Source: Acidobacteriota bacterium (GTDB lineage: Bacteria; Acidobacteriota; Terriglobia; Terriglobales; Acidobacteriaceae). Taken from it: a stretch of 64,000 nucleotides of DNA. The position numbers and the translations under genes were made by a program. The first letter of the stretch is position 1. Each line of letters opens with the position of its first letter. Location: NCBI GenBank assembly GCA_018268895.1, contig JAFDVP010000001.1:744001-808000 (forward strand), given 5' to 3'. The notes under the pieces were generated by a model. It was not told the DNA's origin and made no database searches. It saw only the letters and a program-made list of their open reading frames with translations. This document shows positions 50,390 to 61,031 of the stretch, piece after piece.

Positions 50390-50800
50390 ATGAGAGATCG
50401 ATATGCTGTAGCGATAGCCTTCGCGGTGTTTGCGGCAACCTTCTCCGCAGTGGGCGTTGCGCAACGCGGCAGTAGCGCGTCGCAGCAGTCGCAGCCGCCA
50501 GTCCAGCCAGCCAGCAGGTCGACATTTCCTCAGCCCATGGGGATGCCGATGGGTGGCATCGATCCGGCCTCGAACATGCCTGACCCCTTGAGCGGAAGGC
50601 TTGCGGAACAGCAGGCGCGTACCCGCAATAGCGAACGGCAGAAGAAGATTGAAACGGATACGGCCAAGTTGATGGACCTCGTTAACGAGTTGAAAGACCA
50701 GGTCCAGAGCGACAAACCGATTCCTCCAGCTGACCTGAGCAAGCGCGCCGAAGAGATCGAAAAGCTGGCACGGAGCGTTAAAGACCGGATGAAGGGATAG
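50390..50800 (+). CDS. Small secreted helical protein, unknown function
   Basis: A 136-residue protein with a signal peptide (residues 1-24, ending VGVAQ), a Gln/Ser/Pro/Met-rich middle, and a charged helical C-terminal half (ERQKKIETDTAKLMDLVNEL and KRAEEIEKLARSVKDRMKG) likely to form a coiled coil. I do not recognise a named family. A strong ribosome site (GGAAGGAGG) lies just before the ATG. Divergent from the MscS gene. Confidence 0.72.
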   Translation: MRDRYAVAIAFAVFAATFSAVGVAQRGSSASQQSQPPVQPASRSTFPQPMGMPMGGIDPASNMPDPLSGRLAEQQARTRNSERQKKIETDTAKLMDLVNELKDQVQSDKPIPPADLSKRAEEIEKLARSVKDRMKG

Positions 50801-50883
50801 CCCCGCCTTCGTTTTGTGCGAACTTCGATCGATCTCGACCTCTTGAAATACGACTGTGGTTGCGGGAAGGCCCAGCCGCAGTC

Positions 50884-52443
50884 TTATTTGTATGTCAGCG
50901 ATGCGGGCAGATTGATGCTCGGAGCGGGCAGGCTGAATGTGGCTGGTGTCGCTGCCGTCTTCAGTGCAGCGACTACGGTTGCGGGGCCCCAATCGGGATG
51001 CGCTGCCCGTAACAGGGCTGCCGCACCTGCGACCAGCGGCGCTGCGGCGCTGGTCCCTATGGCCTGCACATAAGCCGTGTGACCAAGATTGAAGCAGCCA
51101 AAGCTATGCAATGTGTCGTTGGGCAGGCCCTCCCGCGTATTCGGCAATCCGGAACTGCACGCTCCACGGACCCATCCGCTCACATCCATGTCTCCTCCCG
51201 AGGGGTAGCTGCCGCCCGGAGCGGCCAGCGCATCGAGCGGCGCACCATAGTTGGAGTAATAAGCCAGCGATGGAACGCCAGGGGCGCAGGTGGCCCCACT
51301 GTGCTGGTCCTGCATGCAGTCTGGATTCGTCGAAGCGACGATGGCTAGCACGCTGCGCGCCTGTGCCGGAATCTCGATATAACGCGGATTCGCCAGGTTG
51401 TAGCCATCGTTGCCAGCCGCGGCCACCAGCACAGCCCCGGCCTGCGTCGCGGCATAGGTGACGCGATCGAAGGCGGCCTTGACGCCTGCGCCGTCGCCGG
51501 TGGCGAGGTCGATCGTCGCCCCCAGCGACATGGAGATGACATCGGCGCGATTTGCGATAGCGTCGTCGATGCCCTGGATGACCCAGCTCAGCAGGCCGCT
51601 GGACTCGCCAGCTTCGCAGCGGGCGGTATCGGTGCCGCCAACCATCGTGGCTGGCACGCGCTCAAGCACCTTGATGTTCAGGATCGAAGCAGACGGCGCG
51701 ACTCCAACGACCTGGCCGGTGCCTGGTCCTAGCGCCGCAGCGGCCAGTGAAGCAGTCCACGTGCCGTGTCCGGCCTGATCGCGTGGCGAACCATCGTCGC
51801 ACATGCTGGGCAGCGCGCGTTGGTCGATCTCGGAGAGATTCAGGGCGAGGTTGGGTGCGAGGTCCGGGTGGGAGGCGTCCACTCCGCTGTCGAGAACTGC
51901 AATACGCACCCCTTTGCCTTTGGTGGTGTCCCATGGTCCGCTGGCCTGACCGCCGGGAACGCCGCTGCCGTATCCTCCTGCCTGGCGTACCGCCCACCCC
52001 TGTGGGGAGTTGTAGTACCTGTCGAACGTCGAAGCTCCGATGGCAACCGAGAAGACCGGAGCGATCTCGTTCGCCGCCACGGTACGCACCTGAAGGTGGT
52101 GCGACGTAACAATGCGGTCGTGCAGCACATACTCGACGTTGGGCTGCGCGGCGAGCCGCTGCATGACCTCACGATCATCGCCATCGCCTGTTGTCCTGGA
52201 AGATGCCGGTGCCGCCACTTCAATCGTTGCCATGCCGAGGCGGTCCTGGCGGCGCAACATATGTGCGCCGACGGTTCGCGCGCGCAGTGGAGCATCGCCC
52301 GGAACCGTCATATTGCGGTAGACGACGATGTAGCGGTTGGGCACAATGGCTGTCGCCGGGGACGCAGTGGTTTGACCTCCAAGGCCGGTTGCGAGAGTGG
52401 CTAAAATTGGCACGATGGTTAGAAATTGCCTGCGAACCGGCAC
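50884..52443 (-). CDS. Secreted subtilisin-like serine protease (S8)
   Basis: A 519-residue exported protease. A signal peptide (about 1-25) is followed by an inhibitor-like propeptide (NRYIVVYRNM to NVEYVLHDR) and then the S8 catalytic domain. The triad is complete: Asp in VRIAVLDSGVDASHPDL, His in AGHGTWTASLA, Ser in GTSAAAPLVAGAAALLRA. The oxyanion Asn is in VAAAGNDGYN. It should be a scavenging or processing protease outside the cell. Start is GTG with GAGG six bases upstream. Confidence 0.93.
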   Translation of the reverse strand: MPVRRQFLTIVPILATLATGLGGQTTASPATAIVPNRYIVVYRNMTVPGDAPLRARTVGAHMLRRQDRLGMATIEVAAPASSRTTGDGDDREVMQRLAAQPNVEYVLHDRIVTSHHLQVRTVAANEIAPVFSVAIGASTFDRYYNSPQGWAVRQAGGYGSGVPGGQASGPWDTTKGKGVRIAVLDSGVDASHPDLAPNLALNLSEIDQRALPSMCDDGSPRDQAGHGTWTASLAAAALGPGTGQVVGVAPSASILNIKVLERVPATMVGGTDTARCEAGESSGLLSWVIQGIDDAIANRADVISMSLGATIDLATGDGAGVKAAFDRVTYAATQAGAVLVAAAGNDGYNLANPRYIEIPAQARSVLAIVASTNPDCMQDQHSGATCAPGVPSLAYYSNYGAPLDALAAPGGSYPSGGDMDVSGWVRGACSSGLPNTREGLPNDTLHSFGCFNLGHTAYVQAIGTSAAAPLVAGAAALLRAAHPDWGPATVVAALKTAATPATFSLPAPSINLPASLTYK

Positions 52444-52580
52444 GGGGCACCTCTGGTATCGTTCTCAACTCCTCTGATCGGCGGGGGTGATGAAGACCGT
52501 CAGGGAAGAAGCCGGGTGTGCTATTACTTTGGTGTATCGGGCTTGGCGTCCACGACGTGGCCGGGAACCTCGCCAGTACA

Positions 52581-52610
52581 TTGACCCTGTTTGCAGCCAC
52601 ATGCTCTAAT
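52581..52610 (+). promoter_or_regulatory. Candidate sigma-70-type promoter for hppA
   Basis: TTGACC (52581-52586), 18 bases, then TCTAAT (52605-52610), about 70 bases before the hppA start. Confidence 0.5.
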
Positions 52611-52678
52611 TGGCCCCTTCAATGAAGCAAGCGAAACTCTGCCGAACTGAAGCTGGTAAATCTTAAGGAGACCTTTGC

Positions 52679-54988
52679 ATGCATGCAGTAAGCCTGATGG
52701 CTTTGTTTGTTCACGGGCAGGCGCCTTTTACGCCTGCTGTGGGAGATGCAAGTGATGGACGGATATGGCTTTGGATTGCGATGGGCGTGGGTGCGCTCGC
52801 GCTGGTTGCGGCCCTCATGCTGGCCCGGACAGTAATCGCCGCCGACACCGGCACGGCGGACATGCAGGTGATTTCGAACGCTATTCGTGAAGGGGCCGAG
52901 GCCTTCCTTCGCAGGCAGTACAAAACCATCGGTGCGATTGCGGCCGTGCTCGCAGTTGTGCTCTTCATCGGCTATCACCTGTCGGAACGCACATCCGCTT
53001 ATGCGCTGAAGACGGTCATCAGCTTTCTGATGGGAGCTGTTTGCTCCGCCATTGCCGGATACACCGGCATGTACTGCTCGATCCGCGCCAACATTCGCAC
53101 GGCCTCAGCTGCGCGCTCCAGCCTGAACAATGCGCTGCAGATGGCATTGCGCGGAGGGGCTGTTACCGGGCTGGTCGTGGTGGCGCTATCGTTGCTCGGA
53201 GTCGGGATACTGTTCCTGTTCTTTGGCGGACTCGAGAATCCTCAAGCCGTGCCGTACCAGCTTGTGGGCTTCGGCTTCGGAGCTTCGCTCGTAGCGTTAT
53301 TCGCACAGCTTGGCGGCGGTATCTATACCAAGGCTGCTGACGTGGGCGCCGATCTGGTGGGCAAGGTCGAGGCGGGCATTCCAGAGGACGATCCGCGCAA
53401 CCCCGCCGTGATCGCCGACCTCGTAGGCGATAACGTTGGCGACTGCGCTGGCCGCGGCGCTGACATCTTCGAGTCGACTGCCGCAGAGAACGTTGGCGCC
53501 ATGATTCTCGGCGCCGCGCTTTACCCGGTCTTCGGCGTCAAGGGAATCCTCTTTCCCCTGATCGTCCACGCGATCAATCTGATCGCGAGCATCGTGGGCG
53601 TCTTCGTCGTCAAGTGCAAGGAGACGGAAGACCCGATGCACGCGCTCAACCGTGGTTTCTATGTCACATCGGCGCTGGCGCTGCTGGGATTCGCCGGGGC
53701 CGTCTACACCATGCTGAATGGACCGGCGGTTGAACCCATATGGCTGCTCGGTTGTGGGGTCCTTGGTCTGGCGACGGCCTTCCTCTTCGTCTGGATCACC
53801 GAGTATTACACCGAGTCGATCTATCGCCCGGTGAAGTCGATCGCGGAGGCCTCACTGACCGGCCCCGCGACCAATATCATCAGCGGCCTCGCCGTCGGTA
53901 TGGAGACGCCTGCGCTTCCTGTTGTCGTCATCTCGGCGGCGCTGCTGCTCAGCTACTACTTCGGCGTGCGCGGCCTGGCCGGAGTGGCGGGGATCAGCGA
54001 CTACGAAAAGGGAATCTACGGCACGGCAATTGCAACCATGGGTATGCTCAGCTGTGCAGCCTACATTTTGGCGATGGATACCTTCGGGCCTATTACAGAC
54101 AACGCTGGCGGCATCATCGAGATGTCGCATCAGCCACATGAGATCCGCGAGCGCACGGACAAGCTGGACTCCGCCGGCAATACCACCAAGGCGCTGACCA
54201 AGGGATATGCCATCGGGTCGGCCTCGCTGGCGGCTTTCCTTCTCTTCTCGGCTTACCTTGAGGAGATCAAGACAATCGTTACAGACAAGGTAGTGCACGC
54301 GGGCGGATACATGCCCGAGGGATGGAGCTTCACCAACGTCAACCTTGCTCAGGTGCCGGTCTTTGTTGGCGCTCTGCTGGGCGCGATGCTGACCTACCTC
54401 TTCAGCTCAATGGCGATCAAGGCGGTGGGACGCACGGCGCAGATGGTGGTGCAGGATGTGCGCGCGCAGTTCAAGGAAAACCCCGGCATCATGGAGGGGA
54501 CATCCAAGCCGGACTACGGACGTTGCGTCCATATCGTCACTGGTGCTGCCCTGCGTGAGATGGTGGTTCCTGGAGCGCTGGTCGTCGGCCTTCCCGTTGT
54601 CGTTGGACTTCTCTTCCGCCACTTCAGCGCGAGCTATCACGCAAACACAGAGGCCTATGCACCGGGAACGATTCTGCCTGTACCTGCGATTGCAGGGAAG
54701 GCGGTCAACCTGGCTGGTGCCGAAGCCGTTGCCGGTCTGTTGATGGTGGGAACGATCGCCGGTATCCTGCTCGCCATGCTGATGAACAACGGTGGCGGCG
54801 CCTGGGACAACGCGAAGAAGTTCATCGAGACCGGCCAGTACGGCGGCAAAAAGAGCGAAGCGCACAAAGCGGCTGTCGTTGGCGATACTGTCGGCGATCC
54901 CTTCAAGGACACAGCCGGCCCCAGCCTCCACGTGCTGATCAAGCTGCTGGCGACGATCACGCTGGTGCTTGCGCCGCTGTTCGTCTAA
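52679..54988 (+). CDS. hppA: Membrane-bound H+-translocating pyrophosphatase
   Basis: A 769-residue proton pump driven by pyrophosphate hydrolysis, with about 16 membrane helices. The substrate site is DVGADLVGKVEAGIPEDDPRNPAVIADLVGDNVGDCAGRGADIFES in pieces (DVGADLVGK, DDPRNPAVIAD, NVGDCAGR), and a second acidic loop, GDTVGDPFKDTAGPSLH, lies near the C terminus. The key Lys in AGNTTKALTKGY (an Ala in K+-dependent enzymes) marks the K+-independent class, which pumps H+. It recovers energy from biosynthetic pyrophosphate. AAGGAGA precedes the ATG, and a terminator follows. Confidence 0.96.
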   Translation: MHAVSLMALFVHGQAPFTPAVGDASDGRIWLWIAMGVGALALVAALMLARTVIAADTGTADMQVISNAIREGAEAFLRRQYKTIGAIAAVLAVVLFIGYHLSERTSAYALKTVISFLMGAVCSAIAGYTGMYCSIRANIRTASAARSSLNNALQMALRGGAVTGLVVVALSLLGVGILFLFFGGLENPQAVPYQLVGFGFGASLVALFAQLGGGIYTKAADVGADLVGKVEAGIPEDDPRNPAVIADLVGDNVGDCAGRGADIFESTAAENVGAMILGAALYPVFGVKGILFPLIVHAINLIASIVGVFVVKCKETEDPMHALNRGFYVTSALALLGFAGAVYTMLNGPAVEPIWLLGCGVLGLATAFLFVWITEYYTESIYRPVKSIAEASLTGPATNIISGLAVGMETPALPVVVISAALLLSYYFGVRGLAGVAGISDYEKGIYGTAIATMGMLSCAAYILAMDTFGPITDNAGGIIEMSHQPHEIRERTDKLDSAGNTTKALTKGYAIGSASLAAFLLFSAYLEEIKTIVTDKVVHAGGYMPEGWSFTNVNLAQVPVFVGALLGAMLTYLFSSMAIKAVGRTAQMVVQDVRAQFKENPGIMEGTSKPDYGRCVHIVTGAALREMVVPGALVVGLPVVVGLLFRHFSASYHANTEAYAPGTILPVPAIAGKAVNLAGAEAVAGLLMVGTIAGILLAMLMNNGGGAWDNAKKFIETGQYGGKKSEAHKAAVVGDTVGDPFKDTAGPSLHVLIKLLATITLVLAPLFV

Positions 54989-55004
54989 GCCGCAGTGCAA
55001 ACTG

Positions 55005-55046
55005 AAGCGGCAGGGAAGAGTTCGCTCTTGCCTGCCGCTTGTTTTT
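55005..55046 (+). terminator. Rho-independent terminator after hppA
   Basis: A 16-bp stem with one mismatch, AAGCGGCAGGGAAGAG paired with CTCTTGCCTGCCGCTT around a TTCG tetraloop, followed by GTTTTTAA. Confidence 0.92.
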
Positions 55047-55153
55047 AACGATCTGTCCGCGATTCGACTTGGATGGTATTGTGACCCAAATCGTCACGCT
55101 TAACCGGTACAATCTTCTACGGCAGTGGTTGCAGGCTGTTGAGGAACAAGGGT

Positions 55154-57340
55154 ATGACACGTCCATCTGGAAGTGGCGTAGCAGAGAGGAAGAAGACGGC
55201 GAGCACAGTGGCGGGGACGTCGCTGACGCGGGAGCAACTGGTGGAGTTCTACCGGCTGATGTATCTCTCGCGCCGCACGGACGACCGCGAGATCGTTCTC
55301 AAGCGTCAGCAGAAGATCTTCTTCCAGATATCCTGCGCCGGTCACGAAGCCCTGCTGGTTGCGGCGGGTATGGCCATGCGTCCGGGCTACGACTGGTTCT
55401 TCCCCTACTATCGCGACCGTGCCATTTGCCTCGCGCTTGGAAATACAGTCGAGGATCAGTTTCTTCAGGCCGTGGGAGCAGCGGACGACCCCGCCAGCGG
55501 CGGTCGCCAGATGCCGTCGCATTGGTCCAGCACAAAGCTGCACATCGTCAGTCCGTCGTCATCCACGGCGACGCAGTGCCTGCACGCGATAGGCTGCGCC
55601 GAGGCGGGACGCTACTTCTCCAGGCATCCGGAAGCTGCAGCGAAGCACGACGGCGACTATCGCCAGTTCAAGGACGTCGCGTTTCATGGCGACGAGGTAG
55701 TCTACGTCTCCATTGGCGAGGGTTCGACAAGCCAGGGCGAGTTCTGGGAGTCGTTGAACACCGCCAGCAATGAAAAGCTCCCCGTCGTCTACGTCGTCGA
55801 AGACAACGGCTACGCGATCTCAACGCCGGTTGAGGCGAATACACCCGGTGGCAACATCTCGCGATTGATTGCGAACTTCCCCAACTTCCACTTTGCCGAG
55901 ATCGACGGCACTGATCCTATCGCCAGTTACAACGCGATGGTCGAGGCTGTCGCCTACTGCCGCGCAGGCAAAGGGCCGGCACTGGTGCACGGGCATGTCA
56001 TTCGTCCGTACTCGCATTCTCTGAGCGACGATGAGCGCGCCTATCGTACTGCGGCGGAACTTGAAGCCGATGCGCTGCGCGACCCGATCTCGCGTATGCA
56101 GATATGGCTGCTGCGCGAAGGCATTCTCGACGCCGATGGAATCAACCGGCTGGAGCGACAGGTGGACGACGAGGTGCAGCGTGCCGCCGACCGGGCCATC
56201 ATGGCCAAGCTGCCCACGCCCGACACGATCCTGAAGCATGTCTACTCCGAGGACCTGACGCCGATGGACGCGCGCTTCGACCGCGAGCCGGAGAAGACCG
56301 CGGACCAGAGCGAGCGCACGATGGCCGATCTGATCAACACAGGGCTGAAGGACGAGATGCGCCGCGATCCGCGTATCGTCGTCTTCGGCGAAGATGTGGC
56401 CGATGTGACTCGCGACGAAGCATTGCGCGATGGCAGGCTCAAAGGGAAAGGCGGCGTCTTCAAGCTGACATCGGGTTTGCAACTTGAGTTTGGCAGCGAC
56501 CGCGTGTGGAACTCGCCCCTTGCCGAGGCCAACATTGTTGGCCGCGCCATCGGCATGGCTGTTCGCGGGCTGAAGCCGGTGGTCGAGATACAGTTCTTCG
56601 ACTACATATGGCCGGCGATGCACCAGATGCGCAACGAGATGTCGGTGCTGCGGTGGCGCTCGAACGGTACATGGAACTGCCCGCTGGTGATGCGTGTCCC
56701 GATCGGCGGCTATCTCACCGGTGGCTCGATCTATCATTCGCAGTCGGGCGAGAGCATCTTCTCGCACACCCCTGGGGTGCGTATCGTCATGCCGTCGAAC
56801 GCGCTCGACGCAATCGGACTGCTGCGCACCGCGATCCGTTGCGACGATCCGGTACTCTTCCTTGAACACAAGCGACTCTACCGCGAGACCTTCGGCCGTG
56901 CCATGTATCCTGGGCCCGACTACACGGTTCCGTTCGGCAAGGCGAGAATCGCGCGTCCCGGCAAAGACCTCACGGTCATCACGTATGGCGCCGTGGTTCC
57001 GCGCGCGCTGCAGGCGGCGCAGAAGATCCATCGCGACAAAGGCCTCGATGTCGAGGTGATCGACCTCCGCAGCCTCACGCCGTATGACTGGGAGGCCATT
57101 GCAGAGAGCGTTCGCAAGACAAATCGCGTCATCGTTGCGCACGAGGACATGATGAGCTGGGGCTATGGCGCAGAGATCGCCGCGCGCATCAGCGACGAGC
57201 TCTTCCACGACCTCGACGCTCCCGTGCGCCGTGTAGCGGCGATGGACACTTTTGTCGCTTACCAGCCGCTGCTTGAGGATGTCATCCTGCCGCAGCCTGA
57301 CGACCTGTATCGCGCCATGGACGCGCTGTCAGCGTTTTAG
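55154..57340 (+). CDS. Fused E1 alpha-beta subunit of a 2-oxoacid dehydrogenase
   Basis: A 728-residue single chain joining two normally separate subunits. The alpha half (to about residue 370) has the thiamine-diphosphate motif [12 protein letters not shown] (188 onward) closing in EDNGYAIS. The beta half starts near residue 390 ([27 protein letters not shown]) and carries [20 protein letters not shown] and the C-terminal [15 protein letters not shown]. The closest types are branched-chain 2-oxoacid and pyruvate E1 of the alpha2-beta2 class. E2 and E3 partners are not in the window. I chose the ATG with GAGG upstream over an earlier TTG. Confidence 0.92.
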   Translation: MTRPSGSGVAERKKTASTVAGTSLTREQLVEFYRLMYLSRRTDDREIVLKRQQKIFFQISCAGHEALLVAAGMAMRPGYDWFFPYYRDRAICLALGNTVEDQFLQAVGAADDPASGGRQMPSHWSSTKLHIVSPSSSTATQCLHAIGCAEAGRYFSRHPEAAAKHDGDYRQFKDVAFHGDEVVYVSIGEGSTSQGEFWESLNTASNEKLPVVYVVEDNGYAISTPVEANTPGGNISRLIANFPNFHFAEIDGTDPIASYNAMVEAVAYCRAGKGPALVHGHVIRPYSHSLSDDERAYRTAAELEADALRDPISRMQIWLLREGILDADGINRLERQVDDEVQRAADRAIMAKLPTPDTILKHVYSEDLTPMDARFDREPEKTADQSERTMADLINTGLKDEMRRDPRIVVFGEDVADVTRDEALRDGRLKGKGGVFKLTSGLQLEFGSDRVWNSPLAEANIVGRAIGMAVRGLKPVVEIQFFDYIWPAMHQMRNEMSVLRWRSNGTWNCPLVMRVPIGGYLTGGSIYHSQSGESIFSHTPGVRIVMPSNALDAIGLLRTAIRCDDPVLFLEHKRLYRETFGRAMYPGPDYTVPFGKARIARPGKDLTVITYGAVVPRALQAAQKIHRDKGLDVEVIDLRSLTPYDWEAIAESVRKTNRVIVAHEDMMSWGYGAEIAARISDELFHDLDAPVRRVAAMDTFVAYQPLLEDVILPQPDDLYRAMDALSAF

Positions 57341-57436
57341 CGAAAGTTTTCTCCGTACCCGCAACTGCTGCCCTTCAAATGGGTTATTAGCTTGTGTAAG
57401 CTGCGATCTGTACCCGTGTCTGTCAGGGAGAAGAGC

Positions 57437-59584
57437 ATGTTGTCGAGAAGATCTTTCAGCCGAAACCTTTACACCTCGTTCGAGGCTGGAGTTGCGGCAT
57501 GCCTGTGCGCTCTTTTGCTGGCCCAGCCTCTACCCGCCGTGGCCGCCAGGAAGAAGACAGCGTCGCAGGTGCTGTCGATGCAGGACGACGAACACGTCCT
57601 CCACGCCCTGAACCGGTTCACCTTCGGGCCGCGTCCTGGCGATGTCGCCGCGGTGAAGGCGATGGGGCTCGATCGCTGGTTCGACCAGCAACTGCACCCT
57701 GAGAAGATCGACGACTCGGCGCTTGAGGAGCGTTTGGCAAACTACCCCGCCATGAACCTCAAGCAGGCTGATCTTCTACGCCGCTATCCCAGCCCTCAGA
57801 TTCTGCGGCAGGTCATGAACGGCAGGCTCTCCATGCCGGGCGATCCTGTTGAAGCAGCTATTTATCGCGATGGCATCGCCCGCTACGAAGAGGCAAAGGC
57901 CAAGGACGCGAAGAAGCCGGTTGAGATGGCGAACAACGCCGCGCCGGAGTCGATGGCGAAATCCAAGGACGATGAGGTCAGCGCTCTGCCAGGCGACAAC
58001 GTTGACCCGGGAACTCCTGCGATGGCAGAGCATGAGAAAGAGTTTTACTCCGGACTTGATGCCATCAATGTCGTCAACCTTCCTCCCGGTCAGCGCATGA
58101 AGCGGATTCTCGCCATGAATCCCGATGAGCTGCGAGCGTTTCGCAAACATTTGAATCCGGGCGAGCTGGCTGCGGCTGGAGAGGGGCTGACTCCGGAGCA
58201 GAAGGAAGTTCTGATGGCCCTCGGCACCGGCGGGCCGAGATTGGTCGGCGGTGAGATTCTCGCAACCAGGTTCCTCCGCGATGCCTACAGCCAGAGACAG
58301 CTTCAGGCGGTGATGACCGACTTCTGGCTGAACCACTTCAACGTCTACATCAGAAAGAACCAGAACGAGCCTTACCTGCTTCCGTCGTATGAGCGCGACA
58401 CGATCCGTCCACACGCCCTCGGAAAGTTCGAAGATCTTCTCGTTGCGACGGCGAAGAGCCCTGCCATGCTGCTGTATCTCGACAACGCGCAGAGCATCGG
58501 CCCGCACTCCCGCGCTGCCGAGCGGGTTGCCAGGGTACAGGAGATGACGCCGAATGCACCGGCCGCCAAAGGCCGCTCGCAGGGGCTGAACGAAAACTAC
58601 GCCCGCGAGCTGATGGAGCTGCATACCCTCGGGGTGAACGGAGGATATAACCAGGCCGACGTCGTCCAGGTGGCGAAGGTCTTTACCGGCTGGACAGTCG
58701 AGCCTCTGCGCGGCGGAGAGTTCCAGTTCGAAGAGCGTCGTCATGAACCCGGCACAAAGACCGTGATGGGCAAGGCAATTCGCGAGGGCGGCGAGCGCGA
58801 GGGGCTCGAGGTCCTGCATATGCTTGCCACCAGCCCGGCTACGGCAAGGTTCCTCTCCAACAAGCTGGCGGTACGTTTTGTCAGCGATACGCCGCCGCAG
58901 TCGCTGGTCGATAAGATGTCAAAGGCGTATCTCGTCAGCGATGGCGACATTGCAACCGTGCTGCGAACCATGTTCGAAGCGCCTGAGTTCTGGTCGCCGC
59001 AGGTTGTTCGCGCCAAGATGAAGACCCCGGTGGAGTTTGTCGTCTCGGCCGTGCGCGCAAGCAATACCGAGATCGCAAATCCGCTGCCCCTGGTGCGCGC
59101 CCTCGATACGCTGGGCATGCCGCTCTACGGGATGCAGACGCCGAATGGCTACAACTGGATGGCGGAGCCATGGGTCAGCACTGGCGCACTGGTCAGCAGG
59201 ATGAACTTCGCCGTCGCTCTCAGCGCAAACCGTCTCCAGGGTTCCTATTCCGACTGGAGCTCTCTGTTGGCAACGAAGACTCCGAATCTTCAAACAGTCG
59301 CAGCGGACGATGCAACCGTCGCGAAAGAGGCTGAGCTCGAGGCGCTTCTGCTGGGGCAGCCGGCGAGCGGCAAGACCCGCGAGACGGTCCTGAAGCAGCT
59401 CTCGGAGCAGCCGGCCCAGATGGAGGCGGAGAAGGCATTCCGAATTGCGTCCCGCGACAAGGATCCGATGGGAGTCATCTTGAATGCCTCGGCCCCCGTC
59501 CAACCGGTGCGCCCGCGGCAGGACCGCGAGACAGTCGTGATGGCCGGACTGCTGTTGGGATCACCAGAGTTCCAGCGCCGCTAA
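57437..59584 (+). CDS. Exported DUF1800 protein
   Basis: A 715-residue protein with a signal peptide (basic start with RRSFSR, hydrophobic core to about residue 34, ending AVAARKK). The DUF1800 pattern begins at HALNRFTFGPRPGDVAAV and continues with MTDFWLNHFNVY and LNENYARELMELHTLGVNGGY, then VVQVAKVFTGWT. The function of this family is not known; it is regularly found beside DUF1501 genes, as here (128 bases downstream). An AGGGAG ribosome site precedes the chosen ATG. Confidence 0.9.
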   Translation: MLSRRSFSRNLYTSFEAGVAACLCALLLAQPLPAVAARKKTASQVLSMQDDEHVLHALNRFTFGPRPGDVAAVKAMGLDRWFDQQLHPEKIDDSALEERLANYPAMNLKQADLLRRYPSPQILRQVMNGRLSMPGDPVEAAIYRDGIARYEEAKAKDAKKPVEMANNAAPESMAKSKDDEVSALPGDNVDPGTPAMAEHEKEFYSGLDAINVVNLPPGQRMKRILAMNPDELRAFRKHLNPGELAAAGEGLTPEQKEVLMALGTGGPRLVGGEILATRFLRDAYSQRQLQAVMTDFWLNHFNVYIRKNQNEPYLLPSYERDTIRPHALGKFEDLLVATAKSPAMLLYLDNAQSIGPHSRAAERVARVQEMTPNAPAAKGRSQGLNENYARELMELHTLGVNGGYNQADVVQVAKVFTGWTVEPLRGGEFQFEERRHEPGTKTVMGKAIREGGEREGLEVLHMLATSPATARFLSNKLAVRFVSDTPPQSLVDKMSKAYLVSDGDIATVLRTMFEAPEFWSPQVVRAKMKTPVEFVVSAVRASNTEIANPLPLVRALDTLGMPLYGMQTPNGYNWMAEPWVSTGALVSRMNFAVALSANRLQGSYSDWSSLLATKTPNLQTVAADDATVAKEAELEALLLGQPASGKTRETVLKQLSEQPAQMEAEKAFRIASRDKDPMGVILNASAPVQPVRPRQDRETVVMAGLLLGSPEFQRR

Positions 59585-59711
59585 GGCATGTTTTATCATC
59601 CACATCGATAAAAAACGAAACTTAGAGTTCGATATGGAGTTTCTATAAAAACAAAGACCTGCGGTCTGGTGAGATCGCTGATGCCTGGTTCCGATGTTGA
59701 GGAGAGATACG

Positions 59712-60971
59712 ATGTCGCATATATGTTCCGGTGTCACAAGACGCGGCTTTATGAAGGGTGGAGCTCTGGCCCTGGTAGGAACCTCAACCATCCCGAGCTT
59801 CCTTACCCGCAGTGTCATGGCCGAGGTGACGACCGCCGCCGCCAACCACAAGAAGCTGGTCATCCTCTTCCAGCGCGGCGCCGCCGATGGTTTGAACATT
59901 GTCGTTCCGTACCGTGAAAAGAACTATTACGCCATGCGCCCATCGATCGCCATCAAGCAAAACGAGGTGATCGACCTGGACGGCTTCTTCGGTCTGCACC
60001 CTGCGATGGCAGCCTTCAAGCCGCTCTACGACCAGGGACATTTGGCCATCGTTCATGCGGCTGGTTCACCCGACACCACCCGCTCGCACTTCGACGCGCA
60101 GGACTACATGGAGAGCGGCACCCCGGGTGTGAAGGCCACAGAAGATGGTTGGCTGAACCGCGCGCTGCAAGCCGAGACGCTAACCGGCAAGCCCAGCGCC
60201 TTCCGCGCCGTCGCCCTGGGAACGCAGGTGCCGCGTACCTTGCAGGGGAAAATATCGGCCATTGCCGTAAACAATCTGACGGACTTCTCCGTCGCTGGCC
60301 GCGGACCCCAGACCTCGCCGATCAGCAATGCTTTCCAGGCAATGTACGACTCCAGCACCGACTCTGTGCTTCACGGCACGGGCGAGGAGACATTCGAAGC
60401 GGTCAGGATGCTGAAGGCCGCCAACCCGTCGAAGTATCAGCCCTCTGCCGGCGTCGTCTACCCGAATACGCCCTTCGGCAATAGCCTCAAACAGATCGCC
60501 CAGTTGATGAAGGCGAATCTCGGGGTCGAGGCAGCCTTCTCCGACATCGGGGGCTGGGACACACACCAGAACCAGGGAAACACCAACGGCCAGTTGGCCA
60601 ACCGTCTGCGAGAGTTCTCCAACACCATCGCCGCCTTCTGGCAGGATATGGGCGATGATGCCCAGAACATCACCCTGATGACCATGTCCGAGTTTGGCCG
60701 TACCGCCCGGCAGAATGGAACCGGCGGAACCGACCACGGGCACGCCAATGTCATGTTCGTCCTCGGCGGAGGGGTGCGGGGAGGCAAGGTCTACGGCAAG
60801 TGGCCCGGCCTGGCCAACGAGCAGCTCAACGAGGGCCGCGACCTGACCGTTACGACAGACTTCCGACGTGTTCTAGGGGAGGCCGCGTATAAGACGCTGG
60901 GATCGAGAAATCTTGACCTGGTGTTCCCCGGAGGCAGGGTTGAACCTTCCAGCTTCCTGGGCATCGTATAG
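59712..60971 (+). CDS. Tat-exported DUF1501 protein
   Basis: A 419-residue protein of the DUF1501 group, distantly related to sulfatase/alkaline-phosphatase folds. The start holds a twin-arginine signal (TRRGFMKGGALALVGTS, residues 9 onward), so it is probably exported folded. Family marks include LFQRGAADGLNIVVPY, then FFGLHPAMAAFKPLYDQG, SHFDAQDYMESGTPG, GGWDTHQNQG and MSEFGRTARQNG. GAGGAGAG precedes the ATG. It forms a pair with the DUF1800 gene, suggesting a joint envelope function that is still unknown. Confidence 0.9.
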   Translation: MSHICSGVTRRGFMKGGALALVGTSTIPSFLTRSVMAEVTTAAANHKKLVILFQRGAADGLNIVVPYREKNYYAMRPSIAIKQNEVIDLDGFFGLHPAMAAFKPLYDQGHLAIVHAAGSPDTTRSHFDAQDYMESGTPGVKATEDGWLNRALQAETLTGKPSAFRAVALGTQVPRTLQGKISAIAVNNLTDFSVAGRGPQTSPISNAFQAMYDSSTDSVLHGTGEETFEAVRMLKAANPSKYQPSAGVVYPNTPFGNSLKQIAQLMKANLGVEAAFSDIGGWDTHQNQGNTNGQLANRLREFSNTIAAFWQDMGDDAQNITLMTMSEFGRTARQNGTGGTDHGHANVMFVLGGGVRGGKVYGKWPGLANEQLNEGRDLTVTTDFRRVLGEAAYKTLGSRNLDLVFPGGRVEPSSFLGIV

Positions 60972-61031
60972 TCAATTTTCCACAGGAAGTAGGGCTATGG
61001 CTGTCTCGCGGCCAGTGTGACCAGCAAAACT

